Positions 16,751 to 24,516 of a stretch of 64,000 bases of DNA are shown here, one piece after another. How positions within the stretch are numbered: the first letter of the stretch is position 1; each line of letters opens with the position of its first letter. Under the pieces are notes generated by a model that was given only the letters and a program-made list of their open reading frames with translations, searched no databases and was not told the origin of the DNA. The stretch lies in contig NZ_JARQWV010000016.1 of the NCBI RefSeq assembly GCF_029543245.1, positions 62,001 through 126,000 on the forward strand. The letters run 5' to 3'. Source of the stretch: Caulobacter endophyticus. GTDB taxonomy: Bacteria; Pseudomonadota; Alphaproteobacteria; Caulobacterales; Caulobacteraceae. The position numbers were made by a program, and so were the translations under genes.

Positions 16751-18295
16751 TCACCGAGCCGCGCCGCCCAGTTCGCGCGCGGCGGCGGCGGGCGACTGCT
16801 TGCCCGCGTCGCGATCGACGGCGTAGTTGGCCCGGCGCATGGCCTCGACCGTCAGCTTGCCCGACAGCGACGACGCCAGCGCCTTCAGGCCCGGATCATC
16901 GGCCCGCCCCGGCGAGAGCAACAGCACCGCGTCGTAGGGCGGCAGCGCGCCTTTCGGATCGGCCAGCACCACCAGGTCGTCGGCGGCGATGCGGCCGTCG
17001 CTGGAGAAGGCCGAAATGACATCGGCCTCGGCCGAGGCCAGGGCGCGGTACATGAAGGTGGGCTGGAACTGGCGGCGGGCCTTGAAGCGCAGGCCATAGG
17101 CCTTTTCCACCGCCGCCCATTCGGGCCGAGAGAAGAACTCCAGGTCGCCGCCCATGACGAGGTCCGGGGCCTTGGCGGAAAGGTCGGCCAGGCTTTTCAC
17201 GCCCAGCTTCTCGGCCCGCTCGCGCTTCATGGCGAAGGCGTAGGCGTTCTCGAAGCCCAGGGGAGCGGCCAGGACAACGCCGTCGCGGCGGGAAAGCTCG
17301 GCTCGCAGCGTGTCCAGCACCGCCTCGCGCCCGGGATTGTCGGTGCGATGCAGGACGTTGGCCCACAGGGTGCCGGTGTAGTCGACATAGGCGTCGATCT
17401 CGCCCGCCGCGAGGGCGCGGTAGGCGACGGCCGAGCCAAGATTGATGCGCCGCTCGACCCGCGCCCCCTGCCCTTCCAGCCGCTGCGCCATCAGTTCGGC
17501 CAGCACGTACTGCTCGGAGAAGTTCTTGGCCCCGATCACATAGGCCTGGGGGCGCGGCGTCAGGGCCGGGACCGCCAGCGGGGCCAGAGCGGCGGCGAGG
17601 CCAAGGCCCAGCATAGCCAGCGCCCCGCCCCAGAGGATGGGCCTGCGTTGCTCCAATCCGCGCCCGACCAGGCCCAGAAGCTGGTCGACGACGAGGGCCA
17701 GGCCCGCGGAGGCGGCGCAGCCGACCAGCACCATGTCCCAGGCCTCGGTCTGAAGGCCTGAGAAGATGTAGTCGCCCAGCGAGGTCTGGCCGACGGGCGT
17801 GGCCAGGGTCGCCCCGCCGATGGTCCAGACGGCGGCGGTGCGCACGCCCGCCAGGATAACCGGCGCGGCGAGCGGCAGTTCGACCTTCACGAGGCTCTGG
17901 CGCGGGGTCATGCCCACGCCCCTCGCCGCCTCGGTCACGGCCGGGTCGACGCCGGCCAGGCCCGCGGCGGTGTTCCGCAGGATCGGCAGCATGGCGTAGA
18001 GCGACAGCGCCAGCAGGGCCGGCAGGAAACCCAACGCCGGAAAGCCGAAGCCGAGGCTCGCCTTCGCCAGGTTCGAGAGCAGCAGCAGCAGCGGATAGAA
18101 CAGGGCCAGCAGGGCTAGGCTGGGGATGGTCTGGACCAGGCCCGTGACCGCCAGGGCTATCCAGCGCAGGCCCGGCCGGCGCGCGGCGGCGAAGCCCAGC
18201 GGCAGGGCGACGGCCAGACCCAGCGCCAGGGCGGCCGCCGACAGGGCCGCGTGCCACGCCAGGCGCTGCGGCAGCAGGGCGAGCAGCTCAGCCAT
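16751..18295 (-). CDS. Compatible-solute ABC transporter, fused permease and binding protein
   Basis: A 514-residue fusion. Residues 1-215 are an OpuCB/ProW-type permease with six helices and the EAA-like loop (AARGVGMTPRQSLVKVELPLAAPVILAGVRT). Residues 245-514 are an OpuAC/ProX-type substrate-binding domain (YVIGAKNFSEQYVLAELMAQ, YRALAAGEIDAYVDYTGTLW). Systems of this kind import glycine betaine, choline or related osmolytes. The domain follows a helix near residues 222-242, so it would lie in the periplasm tethered to the permease. It overlaps the upstream ATPase gene by 8 bp. Confidence 0.92.
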   Translation of the reverse strand: MAELLALLPQRLAWHAALSAAALALGLAVALPLGFAAARRPGLRWIALAVTGLVQTIPSLALLALFYPLLLLLSNLAKASLGFGFPALGFLPALLALSLYAMLPILRNTAAGLAGVDPAVTEAARGVGMTPRQSLVKVELPLAAPVILAGVRTAAVWTIGGATLATPVGQTSLGDYIFSGLQTEAWDMVLVGCAASAGLALVVDQLLGLVGRGLEQRRPILWGGALAMLGLGLAAALAPLAVPALTPRPQAYVIGAKNFSEQYVLAELMAQRLEGQGARVERRINLGSAVAYRALAAGEIDAYVDYTGTLWANVLHRTDNPGREAVLDTLRAELSRRDGVVLAAPLGFENAYAFAMKRERAEKLGVKSLADLSAKAPDLVMGGDLEFFSRPEWAAVEKAYGLRFKARRQFQPTFMYRALASAEADVISAFSSDGRIAADDLVVLADPKGALPPYDAVLLLSPGRADDPGLKALASSLSGKLTVEAMRRANYAVDRDAGKQSPAAAARELGGAAR

Positions 18296-19052
18296 CCAGC
18301 AGCGCCCTCACCCGCTCGGCCTGTCGGCGTGGGGCCGCCATCAGGGCCTCGACCCGCGGGTCGTCGTGACCGGCCATCAGCGCGCGCGGGGCGGCGTCGG
18401 CGATGATGCGCCCCTGATCGAGCACCACGATGCGGTCGGCCAGCAGCAGGGCCTCGGCCACGTCGTGGGTGACCATCACCGTGGTCAGCGACAGCGCCTG
18501 GTGCAGGCGGCGGACGTCGTCGCCCAGGGCCTGGCGGGTGATCGGGTCCAGCGCGCCGAACGGCTCGTCCATCAGCAGGATCGCGGGGCGAGCGGCCAGG
18601 GCCCGGGCCACGCCCACCCGCTGGCGCTGGCCACCCGACAGCGCGGCGGGCCTGCGTTGCGCCACGGGGCGCGGCAGGTCGACGAGATCGAGCAGTTCAT
18701 CGACGCGGGCGGCGATCTCGTCCTTCCCCCAGCCGAGCAGGCCCGGGACCACGCCGATGTTCTCGGCCACGCTCATGTGCGGGAACAGGCCGATCTCCTG
18801 GAAGACGTAGCCGATACGACGGCGCAGGACCGGTCCGTCGAGCGCGTTGACGGCCGCTCCATCGATCCTGACGACGCCCGTGGTCGGTGGCGAAAGGGCG
18901 TTGATGGTCTTGAGCAGCGTGGTCTTGCCCGCGCCCGATCCGCCGACCAGGGCGACGAACTGGCCAGCCGGGATCGACAGGTCGACGTCCGCCAGGACGG
19001 CGGCGCCGTCATGCGTCTTGCCGACCTGTTCGAGGGCGATGGCGGGGATCAT
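18288..19052 (-). CDS. Compatible-solute ABC transporter ATP-binding protein
   Basis: A 254-residue ABC ATPase with Walker A GGSGAGKTT, signature ALSGGQRQRVGVARAL, Walker B ILLMDEPFGALD and switch His in VMVTHDVAEA. The FGALDPITRQ sequence is typical of the ProV/OpuCA group, but the C-terminal CBS domains seen in longer members are missing. It is the first gene of a two-gene operon with the fused permease/binding protein (8 bp overlap). A palindrome lies about 70 bp upstream. Confidence 0.92.
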   Translation of the reverse strand: MIPAIALEQVGKTHDGAAVLADVDLSIPAGQFVALVGGSGAGKTTLLKTINALSPPTTGVVRIDGAAVNALDGPVLRRRIGYVFQEIGLFPHMSVAENIGVVPGLLGWGKDEIAARVDELLDLVDLPRPVAQRRPAALSGGQRQRVGVARALAARPAILLMDEPFGALDPITRQALGDDVRRLHQALSLTTVMVTHDVAEALLLADRIVVLDQGRIIADAAPRALMAGHDDPRVEALMAAPRRQAERVRALLDG

Positions 19053-19122
19053 GCGCGCTCACCTTTCCCGCTACGCGGCGCTGCGACAAGCCGTCCCGCT
19101 TGCACCAAGCCAAATCAGACGC

Positions 19123-19138
19123 GTTAATAGTGATTAAC
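19123..19138. promoter_or_regulatory. Palindrome GTTAAT-AGTG-ATTAAC between divergent genes
   Basis: A perfect 6-bp inverted repeat with a 4-nt spacer lies 71 bp upstream of the osmolyte transporter ATG and 27 bp upstream of a small membrane-protein gene. It also reads TTAA-N6-TTAA, one base short of the CtrA consensus spacing. A shared operator for the divergent pair is likely; the factor is unknown. Confidence 0.5.
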
Positions 19139-19164
19139 GGGGGTAGTTTTGGCTGGCGTGGAGC

Positions 19165-19374
19165 ATGACGATGGCCGCAACCCTGACCGCCGCCCCCTCG
19201 ACAGGGAGCTTCAAGGCCCGCAAGCGCCGCAAATTGGTGCAGCGCCGCCTGCGCGTGGCCGTGGCCTTGATGGTGCTGCTGAACCTGGCCGTCTGGGCCG
19301 GGGTCGTGGCCGCGCTTCGGGGCGTGGACGTGGCGGGGTTGGTTCCGCTTCTCGGACAGACCCTCTCTCTTTGA
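19165..19374 (+). CDS. Small basic single-span membrane protein
   Basis: A 69-residue frame. The N-terminal half is highly basic (FKARKRRKLVQRRLRVAVALM) and runs into one transmembrane helix (LMVLLNLAVWAGVVAAL). The last five residues and the stop lie inside the R2 repeat that starts at 19361, so the original C-terminus may have been changed by repeat insertion. No family recognised. An ATG at 19171 is an alternative start. Confidence 0.5.
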   Translation: MTMAATLTAAPSTGSFKARKRRKLVQRRLRVAVALMVLLNLAVWAGVVAALRGVDVAGLVPLLGQTLSL

Positions 19375-19698
19375 GAGAGGGAGGGGCCCGCCGCGAAGCG
19401 GTGGGAGGGTGAGAGGTTTCGGCGCTTACCGCTAAATCCCCGCTCGTCCCCTCAAGCCGTCATCCCGGCCGCAGCGCGTAGCGCGAAGAGCCGGGACCCA
19501 GGGGCCGCCGACGAGGCCTTGACGACAGCAAACCCCGCCATCGCGCCCAGTCCCCCTGGGTCCCGGATAAGCCCTGCGGGCTTTCCGGGATGACGATTGT
19601 TATAGCGCTTTCGGCTGAGCTTCATTCTGAGAGATTGTAACCTCTCACCCTCCCGCGCCTGCGGCGCGGGCCCCTCCCTCTCTCTTTGAGAGAGGGAT
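19361..19698. repeat. Nested composite of repeat families R2 and R3
   Basis: The outer R2 arms lie at 19361-19421 and 19639-19698. Both carry CTCTCTTTGAGAGAGGGA and a GC-rich mid-hairpin, and they face each other. Inside, at 19459-19595, is an R3 element: GTCATCCCGG at one end, CCGGGATGAC at the other, with GGGACCCAGGGGCC and its complement within. The whole 338 bp is a palindrome inside a palindrome in a convergent gap. A second R3 copy lies at 55446-55560. Confidence 0.85.
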
Positions 19699-19700
19699 TT

Positions 19701-19940
19701 TTAGTCCTTGGCGTCCTTGGCCGCCGCCTTGAGGTCTTCGCCGGCTGACTTCACGCCGCCGACCACCTCGTCCTTCTTGCCTTCCTTCTTCAGGTCCTTG
19801 TCGCCGATGGCCGAACCGACGGCGGACTTGATCTCACCTTCAGTCTTCTGGGCGTGGCCGGAATCCTTGTCGCCGCAGGCGGTCAGGGCGAGCGCGGCGG
19901 CGGCGATGGCGACGAGGGAGAAGGGACGCGTGAGGTTCAT
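19701..19940 (-). CDS. CsbD-like lipoprotein
   Basis: A 79-residue protein from ATG 19940. The signal peptide ends in the lipobox LTAC. The mature part (KTEGEIKSAVGSAIGDKDLKKEGKKDEVVGGVKSAGEDLKAAAKDAKD) resembles CsbD-family helical stress proteins, which are normally cytosolic. Here the domain would be lipid-anchored in the envelope. GGAG lies just upstream of the start. A soluble CsbD gene lies at 34058. Role unknown; stress-linked by family. Confidence 0.75.
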   Translation of the reverse strand: MNLTRPFSLVAIAAAALALTACGDKDSGHAQKTEGEIKSAVGSAIGDKDLKKEGKKDEVVGGVKSAGEDLKAAAKDAKD

Positions 19941-20021
19941 GCGGTGGAGCTCCTTGTTCGAGCTCTCAACGCCCAGTGACGAAGATCGGTTCGATCGCCG
20001 TAAGCCCCACTCACGCCGTCC

Positions 20022-20116
20022 TTCCCCGCGAAGGCGGGGATCCAAGCTAACTTTCAGGGAGAACCACGGCCTTAGACCGACGGCGACCTCGGCTTGGATC
20101 CCCGCCTTCGCGGGGA
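20022..20116. repeat. Inverted repeat, family R4 copy b
   Basis: The arm at 20022-20047 (TTCCCCGCGAAGGCGGGG, then ATCCAAGC) mirrors the arm at 20091-20116 (GCTTGGAT, then CCCCGCCTTCGCGGGGA). The element lies between two genes of the same direction, the CsbD-like lipoprotein and fliE. It is similar to 10109-10197. Confidence 0.83.
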
Positions 20117-20168
20117 TGCACGGAGAGAAGGCGGTTGAAACCAGAGACGAACGGCGACGGCCAGGCCG

Positions 20169-20474
20169 TCAGATCGACATCCGCATGATCTCTTGATAGG
20201 CCGAAATCACCTGGTCGCGGATCGAGATCACGGTCTCAAGGCTGGCTTCGGCCGACGAGATGGCGGTGACGACGTCGATCAGTTCGGCCTTGCCGGCCGC
20301 CTGCTGGGCGATCTTGTGCTCGGCCTGGCGCGAGGCCTGGACCGTGTCGGTCATCGCCGACTTCAGCATGTCGCCGAAGTCCATTTTCTTGGGCTCGCCC
20401 ACGCTCTTGCCGAGCGACAGCGGGGTCGCGCCGGTGGCGGCGTAGGCTTTCGAGGCGGCCAGAGCGGTGATCAT
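20169..20474 (-). CDS. fliE: Flagellar hook-basal body protein FliE
   Basis: A 101-residue protein. FliE features are [67 protein letters not shown], with the typical C-terminal [13 protein letters not shown]. FliE links the MS ring to the rod. It is the last gene of flgB-flgC-fliE, 12 bp after flgC. Confidence 0.95.
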   Translation of the reverse strand: MITALAASKAYAATGATPLSLGKSVGEPKKMDFGDMLKSAMTDTVQASRQAEHKIAQQAAGKAELIDVVTAISSAEASLETVISIRDQVISAYQEIMRMSI

Positions 20475-20486
20475 CGCCTAGGGCCC

Positions 20487-20906
20487 TTACTTCTTCAGGA
20501 TGTCGAGCGTGCGCGACTGCATGCTGCGCGCGGTCTCGATCACGTTGAGGTTGGCCTCGTAGGCGCGCTGCGCCTCCTTCATGTCGAGCGCCTCGACCAG
20601 CGTGTCGACGTTGGGCAGCTTGACGTAGCCCTTGGCGTCGGCCGCCGGGTTGCCGGGGTCGTACTCGGTCTTGAAGTCCTTCTGGTCGCCTTCGACGCGA
20701 GCCATCTGCACGCCTTCCGCGCCCTCGATCCTGGCCGGACGGAACACCGGCACCTGGCGGCGATAGGGGTCGCCGCCGGCCGTGCGGGCCGTCGAATTGG
20801 CGTTGGCGATGTTCTCGGCGATGATGCGCATGCGGCCCTGCTGGGCCTTGAGCGCGCTGGCCGCCACGGCCATCGCCGCCGCCGACTGGGATCGGATCTC
20901 AGCCAT
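20487..20906 (-). CDS. flgC: Flagellar proximal rod protein FlgC
   Basis: A 139-residue rod protein with the N-terminal axial-protein motif (ASALKAQQGRMRIIAENIANANSTART) and the C-terminal VKLPNVDTLVEALDMKEAQRAYEANLNVIETARSMQSRTLDILKK, which is diagnostic of FlgC. It is part of the proximal rod. It lies 11 bp after flgB and 12 bp before fliE. Confidence 0.96.
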   Translation of the reverse strand: MAEIRSQSAAAMAVAASALKAQQGRMRIIAENIANANSTARTAGGDPYRRQVPVFRPARIEGAEGVQMARVEGDQKDFKTEYDPGNPAADAKGYVKLPNVDTLVEALDMKEAQRAYEANLNVIETARSMQSRTLDILKK

Positions 20907-20917
20907 CTAGACGTCCT

Positions 20918-21364
20918 CTAGCCGTTGGGGCGACGCGCGGCGGTGCGCAGCATCGACATGGAGCGTTGGTAGAAGGAGACCGCCGCGTCGTAATTCATGC
21001 GCGCGTCGGTCATCTTGAGCATCTGGTCCTCGAGCGTCACCGAGTTGCCGTCGAGAGTGGTCTCGCTGTCGGGGCCCTGGGGCGAGCGGAACTGGCTCAC
21101 CGGCTTGGACGGCGCCAGGTGACCGGCGCTGGTGGCCAGCATCTGGACTGGACGGCCCGCCGGGGCCGCACCGTTGCCGCGATAGGGCGCGGCGGTCGTC
21201 TGGGCGTCGAGCGAGGCCTGGAAGGTGAAAGGCTTGAGGTCCCGCGGCTGGTAACCAGGGGTGTCGCCGTTGGCGACGTTCTGGGCGACCACCTTCTGCC
21301 GCTCGGTCAGATAACCGAGCCGGTTCTTCAGCATCGAGAACAGAGGGATGTCGTCGGGACCCAT
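20918..21364 (-). CDS. flgB: Flagellar proximal rod protein FlgB
   Basis: A 148-residue rod protein: LTERQKVVAQNVANGDTPGYQPRDLKPF is the FlgB N-terminal signature, and the C-terminus has DQMLKMTDARMNYDAAVSFYQRSMSMLRTA. It starts the flgB-flgC-fliE operon. ATG 21364 lies only 24 bp from a perfect CtrA box, which it shares with the divergent fliO-fliP operon. Confidence 0.95.
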   Translation of the reverse strand: MGPDDIPLFSMLKNRLGYLTERQKVVAQNVANGDTPGYQPRDLKPFTFQASLDAQTTAAPYRGNGAAPAGRPVQMLATSAGHLAPSKPVSQFRSPQGPDSETTLDGNSVTLEDQMLKMTDARMNYDAAVSFYQRSMSMLRTAARRPNG

Positions 21365-21387
21365 GCGAGCATGGTGAAGAAACAGGG

Positions 21388-21402
21388 TTAATCACGCATT
21401 AA
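21388..21402. promoter_or_regulatory. Perfect CtrA box between flgB and fliO
   Basis: TTAA-TCACGCA-TTAA matches the CtrA consensus TTAA-N7-TTAA exactly. It lies in the gap between the divergent flgB-flgC-fliE and fliO-fliP operons, both early flagellar genes known to be CtrA-controlled in Caulobacter. Because the motif is nearly symmetric it can serve both directions. Confidence 0.82.
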
Positions 21403-21469
21403 GGACAGTGAGGCACACCAGGGATGCGGCGCCTCGCCGCGGCTCTTTCCTGTGGAATCCAGTCCGCGC

Positions 21470-21799
21470 ATGGACGTCTTTCTTCTGATCCGCGCCGTGG
21501 CGGCGCTGGCCGTGACCCTGGGCCTGATCGGCCTGGCCGCTGTCTTGCTGCGCAAGTTCGGACCAGAGGCCCTCAATCGCCTCGTCTCGCAGCGCCGCGA
21601 GCGGCGGCTGCAGGTGGTCGAGACCCTGGTGCTGGACCCCGCCCGCCGCCTGGTGCTGTGCCGGCTGGACGGCGAGGAGCGCCTGGTGCTGCTGGGCGAC
21701 GGCCGCCTGCTGGACTGGACGCCCGCCGGTGCCCCCTCGCCGTCTTCCGCCCCTTCCCCCGCCCCCATCGCCGAGACCCAGCCGGAGCCCGTGGTCTGA
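21470..21799 (+). CDS. fliO: Flagellar biosynthetic protein FliO
   Basis: A 109-residue protein from ATG 21470: one N-terminal membrane helix (FLLIRAVAALAVTLGLIGLAAVLL) and a cytoplasmic region with RRERRLQVVETLVLDPARRLVLCRLDGEERLVLLGDG, which is the FliO pattern. FliO aids assembly of the FliP ring. Its stop TGA overlaps the fliP ATG (TGATG), so the two are translationally coupled. A Pro/Ser/Ala-rich tail follows. Confidence 0.9.
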   Translation: MDVFLLIRAVAALAVTLGLIGLAAVLLRKFGPEALNRLVSQRRERRLQVVETLVLDPARRLVLCRLDGEERLVLLGDGRLLDWTPAGAPSPSSAPSPAPIAETQPEPVV

Positions 21800-22596
21800 T
21801 GCGCCTGCTCAACAGCCTCACCGGCGCCACGCCGCAGGAACTGCGCCGCGCCGCGCTCATCGCCGTGCTGGCGGGCCTGGCGACGACGCTCGGCCCGTCC
21901 CTGGCCATGGCCCAGTCGGCGGTCAATGTCGACCTCGGCACGGGCGCGGGCCTGACCGAGCGGGTCGTCCAGCTGGTCGGCCTGCTGACGGTGCTGTCGC
22001 TGGCGCCGTCGATCGTGATCATGACGACCTCGTTCGTGCGCATCGTCGTGGTGCTGGGCCTTTTGCGCACCGCGATCGGCGTGCAGCAGAGCCCGCCAAA
22101 CCCGGTGATCATCAGCCTGGCTTTGTTCCTGACCGCCATCGTCATGGGTCCGACCTTCGAGCAGTCCTACGACGCGGGCGTCAAACCCCTGCTCGACAAG
22201 CAGATGGAGTTGCCGCAGGCCTTCGAGGCCGCGGGCCAGCCGGTGAAGACCTTCATGCTGCGCCAGGTGGACGAGGACGACCTGGCCCTGTTCATCCGCC
22301 TGTCGCGGATCGAAAAGCCGAAGACCGCCCAGGAGACCCCGCTGAAGGTGGTGACCCCGGCCTTCATGATCTCGGAACTGAAGCGCGCCTTCGAGATCGG
22401 CTTCCTGCTGTTCATCCCGTTCCTGGTCATCGACCTGGTCGTGGCCAGCGTGCTGATGAGCATGGGCATGATGATGCTGCCGCCGGCGACGGTGAGCCTG
22501 CCGTTCAAGCTGATCTTCTTCGTGCTAGTGGATGGCTGGCGACTCGTCTGCGGCAGCCTGGTGGAAAGCTTCCAGCGCGGCGCGGGCGGCGGCTAA
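21799..22596 (+). CDS. fliP: Flagellar export protein FliP
   Basis: A 265-residue protein with a cleavable signal peptide (LAGLATTLGPSLAMAQ) and the FliP core: LSLAPSIVIMTTSFVRIVVVLGLLRTAIGVQQSPPNPVIISLALFLT, TPAFMISELKRAFEIGFLLFIPFLVIDLVVASVLMSMGMMMLPP. It forms the export gate with FliQ and FliR. ATG 21799 overlaps the fliO stop. Length as expected. Confidence 0.97.
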   Translation: MRLLNSLTGATPQELRRAALIAVLAGLATTLGPSLAMAQSAVNVDLGTGAGLTERVVQLVGLLTVLSLAPSIVIMTTSFVRIVVVLGLLRTAIGVQQSPPNPVIISLALFLTAIVMGPTFEQSYDAGVKPLLDKQMELPQAFEAAGQPVKTFMLRQVDEDDLALFIRLSRIEKPKTAQETPLKVVTPAFMISELKRAFEIGFLLFIPFLVIDLVVASVLMSMGMMMLPPATVSLPFKLIFFVLVDGWRLVCGSLVESFQRGAGGG

Positions 22597-22638
22597 GATC
22601 AGACACCACTGAATAACTAGAACAGAAGACCAAGACCG

Positions 22639-23550
22639 ATGGGCGTTTTCGTACTGGGCTCGATCAATCTGGACGCCGTGGCGCGGGTCGACGACCTGCC
22701 GCGGCCGGGCGAGACGGTGGCCGGCCTGTCGCTGGAGCTGTTCCTCGGCGGCAAGGGCGCCAACCAGGCCGTCGCCGCCGCCCGCATGGGCGCGCCCACC
22801 CGCCTGATGGGCGCGGTCGGCAAGGACGACAGCGGCCTCAGCCTGAAGGGCAAGCTGGCCAGCTACGGCGTGCAGGTGGCCGACGTCGCCGAACTGTCGG
22901 GCGCCCCCACGGGCCAGGCCCACGTCTGGGTGTCGAACGGCGGCGAGAACATGATCGTCGTCACCGGCGGCGCCAACATGATGATCACGCCCCAGCAGGT
23001 GGCGGCCACGCCCTTGGAGGGCCAGCGCGTTCTGCTGGCCCAGCTGGAGACCCCGGCCCCGGCTATCGAAGCCCTGTTCAAGGCCGGCGCGGCCAAGGGC
23101 GGCCTGCGCGTGCTGAACGCCGCCCCCGCCCTGCCGCAGGGCGCGGCCCTGTTCCCGCTGACCGACATCCTGATCCTGAACCAGACCGAGCTGGCCACCT
23201 ATGCCCGCCTCGACCACGAGCCGGCCAAGCTGGAGGAGGTCTCCAAGGCCGCCCGCAAGCTGATGAGCCGCCCCGACCAGACGATCATCGTCACCCTGGG
23301 CAAGACGGGCGTGGCCGCCGTGCGTCGCGACGAGGCCTTCCTGGTCGAGGGCCGCAAGGTCAAGGCGGTGGACACCGTAGGCGCGGGCGACTGCTTCTGC
23401 GGCGCCCTGGCTGCCGGCCTGGCCGCCAATCTCGACCTGCGCGAAGCCGTCGAACAGGCGAACGCGGCCGCCGCCCTGTCGGTGCAGAAGCCGGGCGCGG
23501 CCCCGTCGATGCCCAGCAAGCGCGAAGTCGAGGTTTTCCTGGAAGGTTGA
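22639..23550 (+). CDS. rbsK: Ribokinase (PfkB family)
   Basis: A 303-residue carbohydrate kinase. It has the PfkB N-terminal motif (GSINLDAVARVDDLPRPGETV, FLGGKGANQAVAAARMG) and C-terminal signature DTVGAGDCFCGALAAGLA with the catalytic Asp and anion-hole GAGD. It phosphorylates ribose at O5 if a true ribokinase; other pentoses are possible. No other ribose genes lie nearby. It follows fliP by 42 bp and might be read from the fliO-fliP promoter. Confidence 0.9.
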   Translation: MGVFVLGSINLDAVARVDDLPRPGETVAGLSLELFLGGKGANQAVAAARMGAPTRLMGAVGKDDSGLSLKGKLASYGVQVADVAELSGAPTGQAHVWVSNGGENMIVVTGGANMMITPQQVAATPLEGQRVLLAQLETPAPAIEALFKAGAAKGGLRVLNAAPALPQGAALFPLTDILILNQTELATYARLDHEPAKLEEVSKAARKLMSRPDQTIIVTLGKTGVAAVRRDEAFLVEGRKVKAVDTVGAGDCFCGALAAGLAANLDLREAVEQANAAAALSVQKPGAAPSMPSKREVEVFLEG

Positions 23551-23593
23551 CCGTCGGTGCCCCGGGGGATCACTGTTTCCCCGGAGGCGCGCG

Positions 23594-23791
23594 ATGGAAG
23601 ACGCAATGGGGCCGGCGGCCGAGGCGATGAAGAGCGGCGGCCTGATCCCGATCTGCGCCTTTGGCGCGGACGTCTCCACGCCCTACATGCTGGCGCTGAC
23701 GGTGATCGTCGGCCTGACGCTGTCGCTGGGGTGGGCGGTGCTCAACGCCCGCGGCAAGCGGCGGCGTCGCCGGCCTTCGTCAGGCCAGTAG
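23594..23791 (+). CDS. Small single-span membrane protein
   Basis: A 65-residue frame with one hydrophobic helix (YMLALTVIVGLTLSLGWAVLNA) followed by a strongly basic tail (RGKRRRRRPSS), which would stay in the cytoplasm. GGAGG lies upstream of ATG 23594. It lies downstream of ribokinase in the same direction and its end overlaps the next convergent gene by 12 bp. No family recognised. Confidence 0.5.
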   Translation: MEDAMGPAAEAMKSGGLIPICAFGADVSTPYMLALTVIVGLTLSLGWAVLNARGKRRRRRPSSGQ

Positions 23792-24013
23792 CGCCGACAG
23801 CTTCACGACCGCCATCGGCAGGCCGACCACGGCGAAGAGGAAGCCGAGCACCCTGAAAGGCCCGATCAGCCTGGCGTCTCGGTCGCTCAGGGCGGCGTCG
23901 CTGTAAAGCAGATGGCGCACCCAGGTGTAGAGCTGGCGCGGTCGGGCCAGCAGAAGCACGCCTACGACTCCGAAGGCGGCGCACCAGACGATTTCGAAGA
24001 TCAGGGCGCTCAA
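23780..24013 (-). CDS. Small two-span membrane protein
   Basis: About 77 residues from TTG 24013, with two hydrophobic segments (ALIFEIVWCAAFGVVGVLLLARP and LGFLFAVVGLPMAVVKLSALL) and a polar loop between. The frame stays open upstream but would overlap the PAS gene, so the TTG just after GGGGGGG is preferred. The unusual start makes the 5' end uncertain. No family recognised. Confidence 0.5.
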   Translation of the reverse strand: MSALIFEIVWCAAFGVVGVLLLARPRQLYTWVRHLLYSDAALSDRDARLIGPFRVLGFLFAVVGLPMAVVKLSALLA

Positions 24014-24024
24014 GACCCCCCCCG

Positions 24025-24516
24025 TCAGGCCGCGCGGATGCCGCTGATGCCGCCCTCGGCCTGGGCGCCGACGATCGCGTCGTAGCCGAGGATCATGTCG
24101 ACGTCCTTGCCGTTGGTCGCCAGCGGCAGGCGCAGCCACAGGATCGAGACGTGCGGCGCGCCGCGCCAGGCCAGGCTGTGCACGCCCACGCCCGGACGGC
24201 GCTCGTCGACGACCTTGTCGAGCTCCTTGCGCCAGTAGTCGCCGGCGGCGGTGTTGTAGACCTCGCTCAACGCCTTGCCGGTGATCTCGCGGCCATAGAC
24301 GCCATAGAGGCCGGTGCCGGCCAGACGCAGGCGGTAATCGCGCGGCTCGCGCACGACGTCGATCAGGCTGACGGTCGGCAGCAGACGCTTGATGCCCGAA
24401 GGGTGGAGATCACCACGCGCAGGCAGGTTCGCCCCGCGGCGCAGGGACGCCCAGTATGCGAACATTTCCTGATGAGCGCGGGCCGCGGTCGCGGATGCGC
24501 TCAGTTGCGCGGACAT
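24025..24516 (-). CDS. PAS-domain protein (PAS_5-like)
   Basis: A 163-residue protein from ATG 24516. The central part (LPTVSLIDVVREPRDYRLRLAGTGLYGVYGREITGKALSEVYN) matches the stand-alone PAS_5 type common in Alphaproteobacteria; the rest (VHSLAWRGAPHVSILWLRLPLATNGKDVDMILGYDAIV) completes the sheet. No output domain is present. The function is unknown, possibly a sensory or partner protein. It is followed closely (11 bp) by the small two-span gene. Confidence 0.82.
   Translation of the reverse strand: MSAQLSASATAARAHQEMFAYWASLRRGANLPARGDLHPSGIKRLLPTVSLIDVVREPRDYRLRLAGTGLYGVYGREITGKALSEVYNTAAGDYWRKELDKVVDERRPGVGVHSLAWRGAPHVSILWLRLPLATNGKDVDMILGYDAIVGAQAEGGISGIRAA

Noticed and set aside
19123..19138. 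CtrA box at the osmolyte transporter promoter
   Set aside because: The spacing is TTAA-N6-TTAA, one base short of consensus, and the perfect palindrome suits another dimeric regulator better. Kept as a general operator candidate only.
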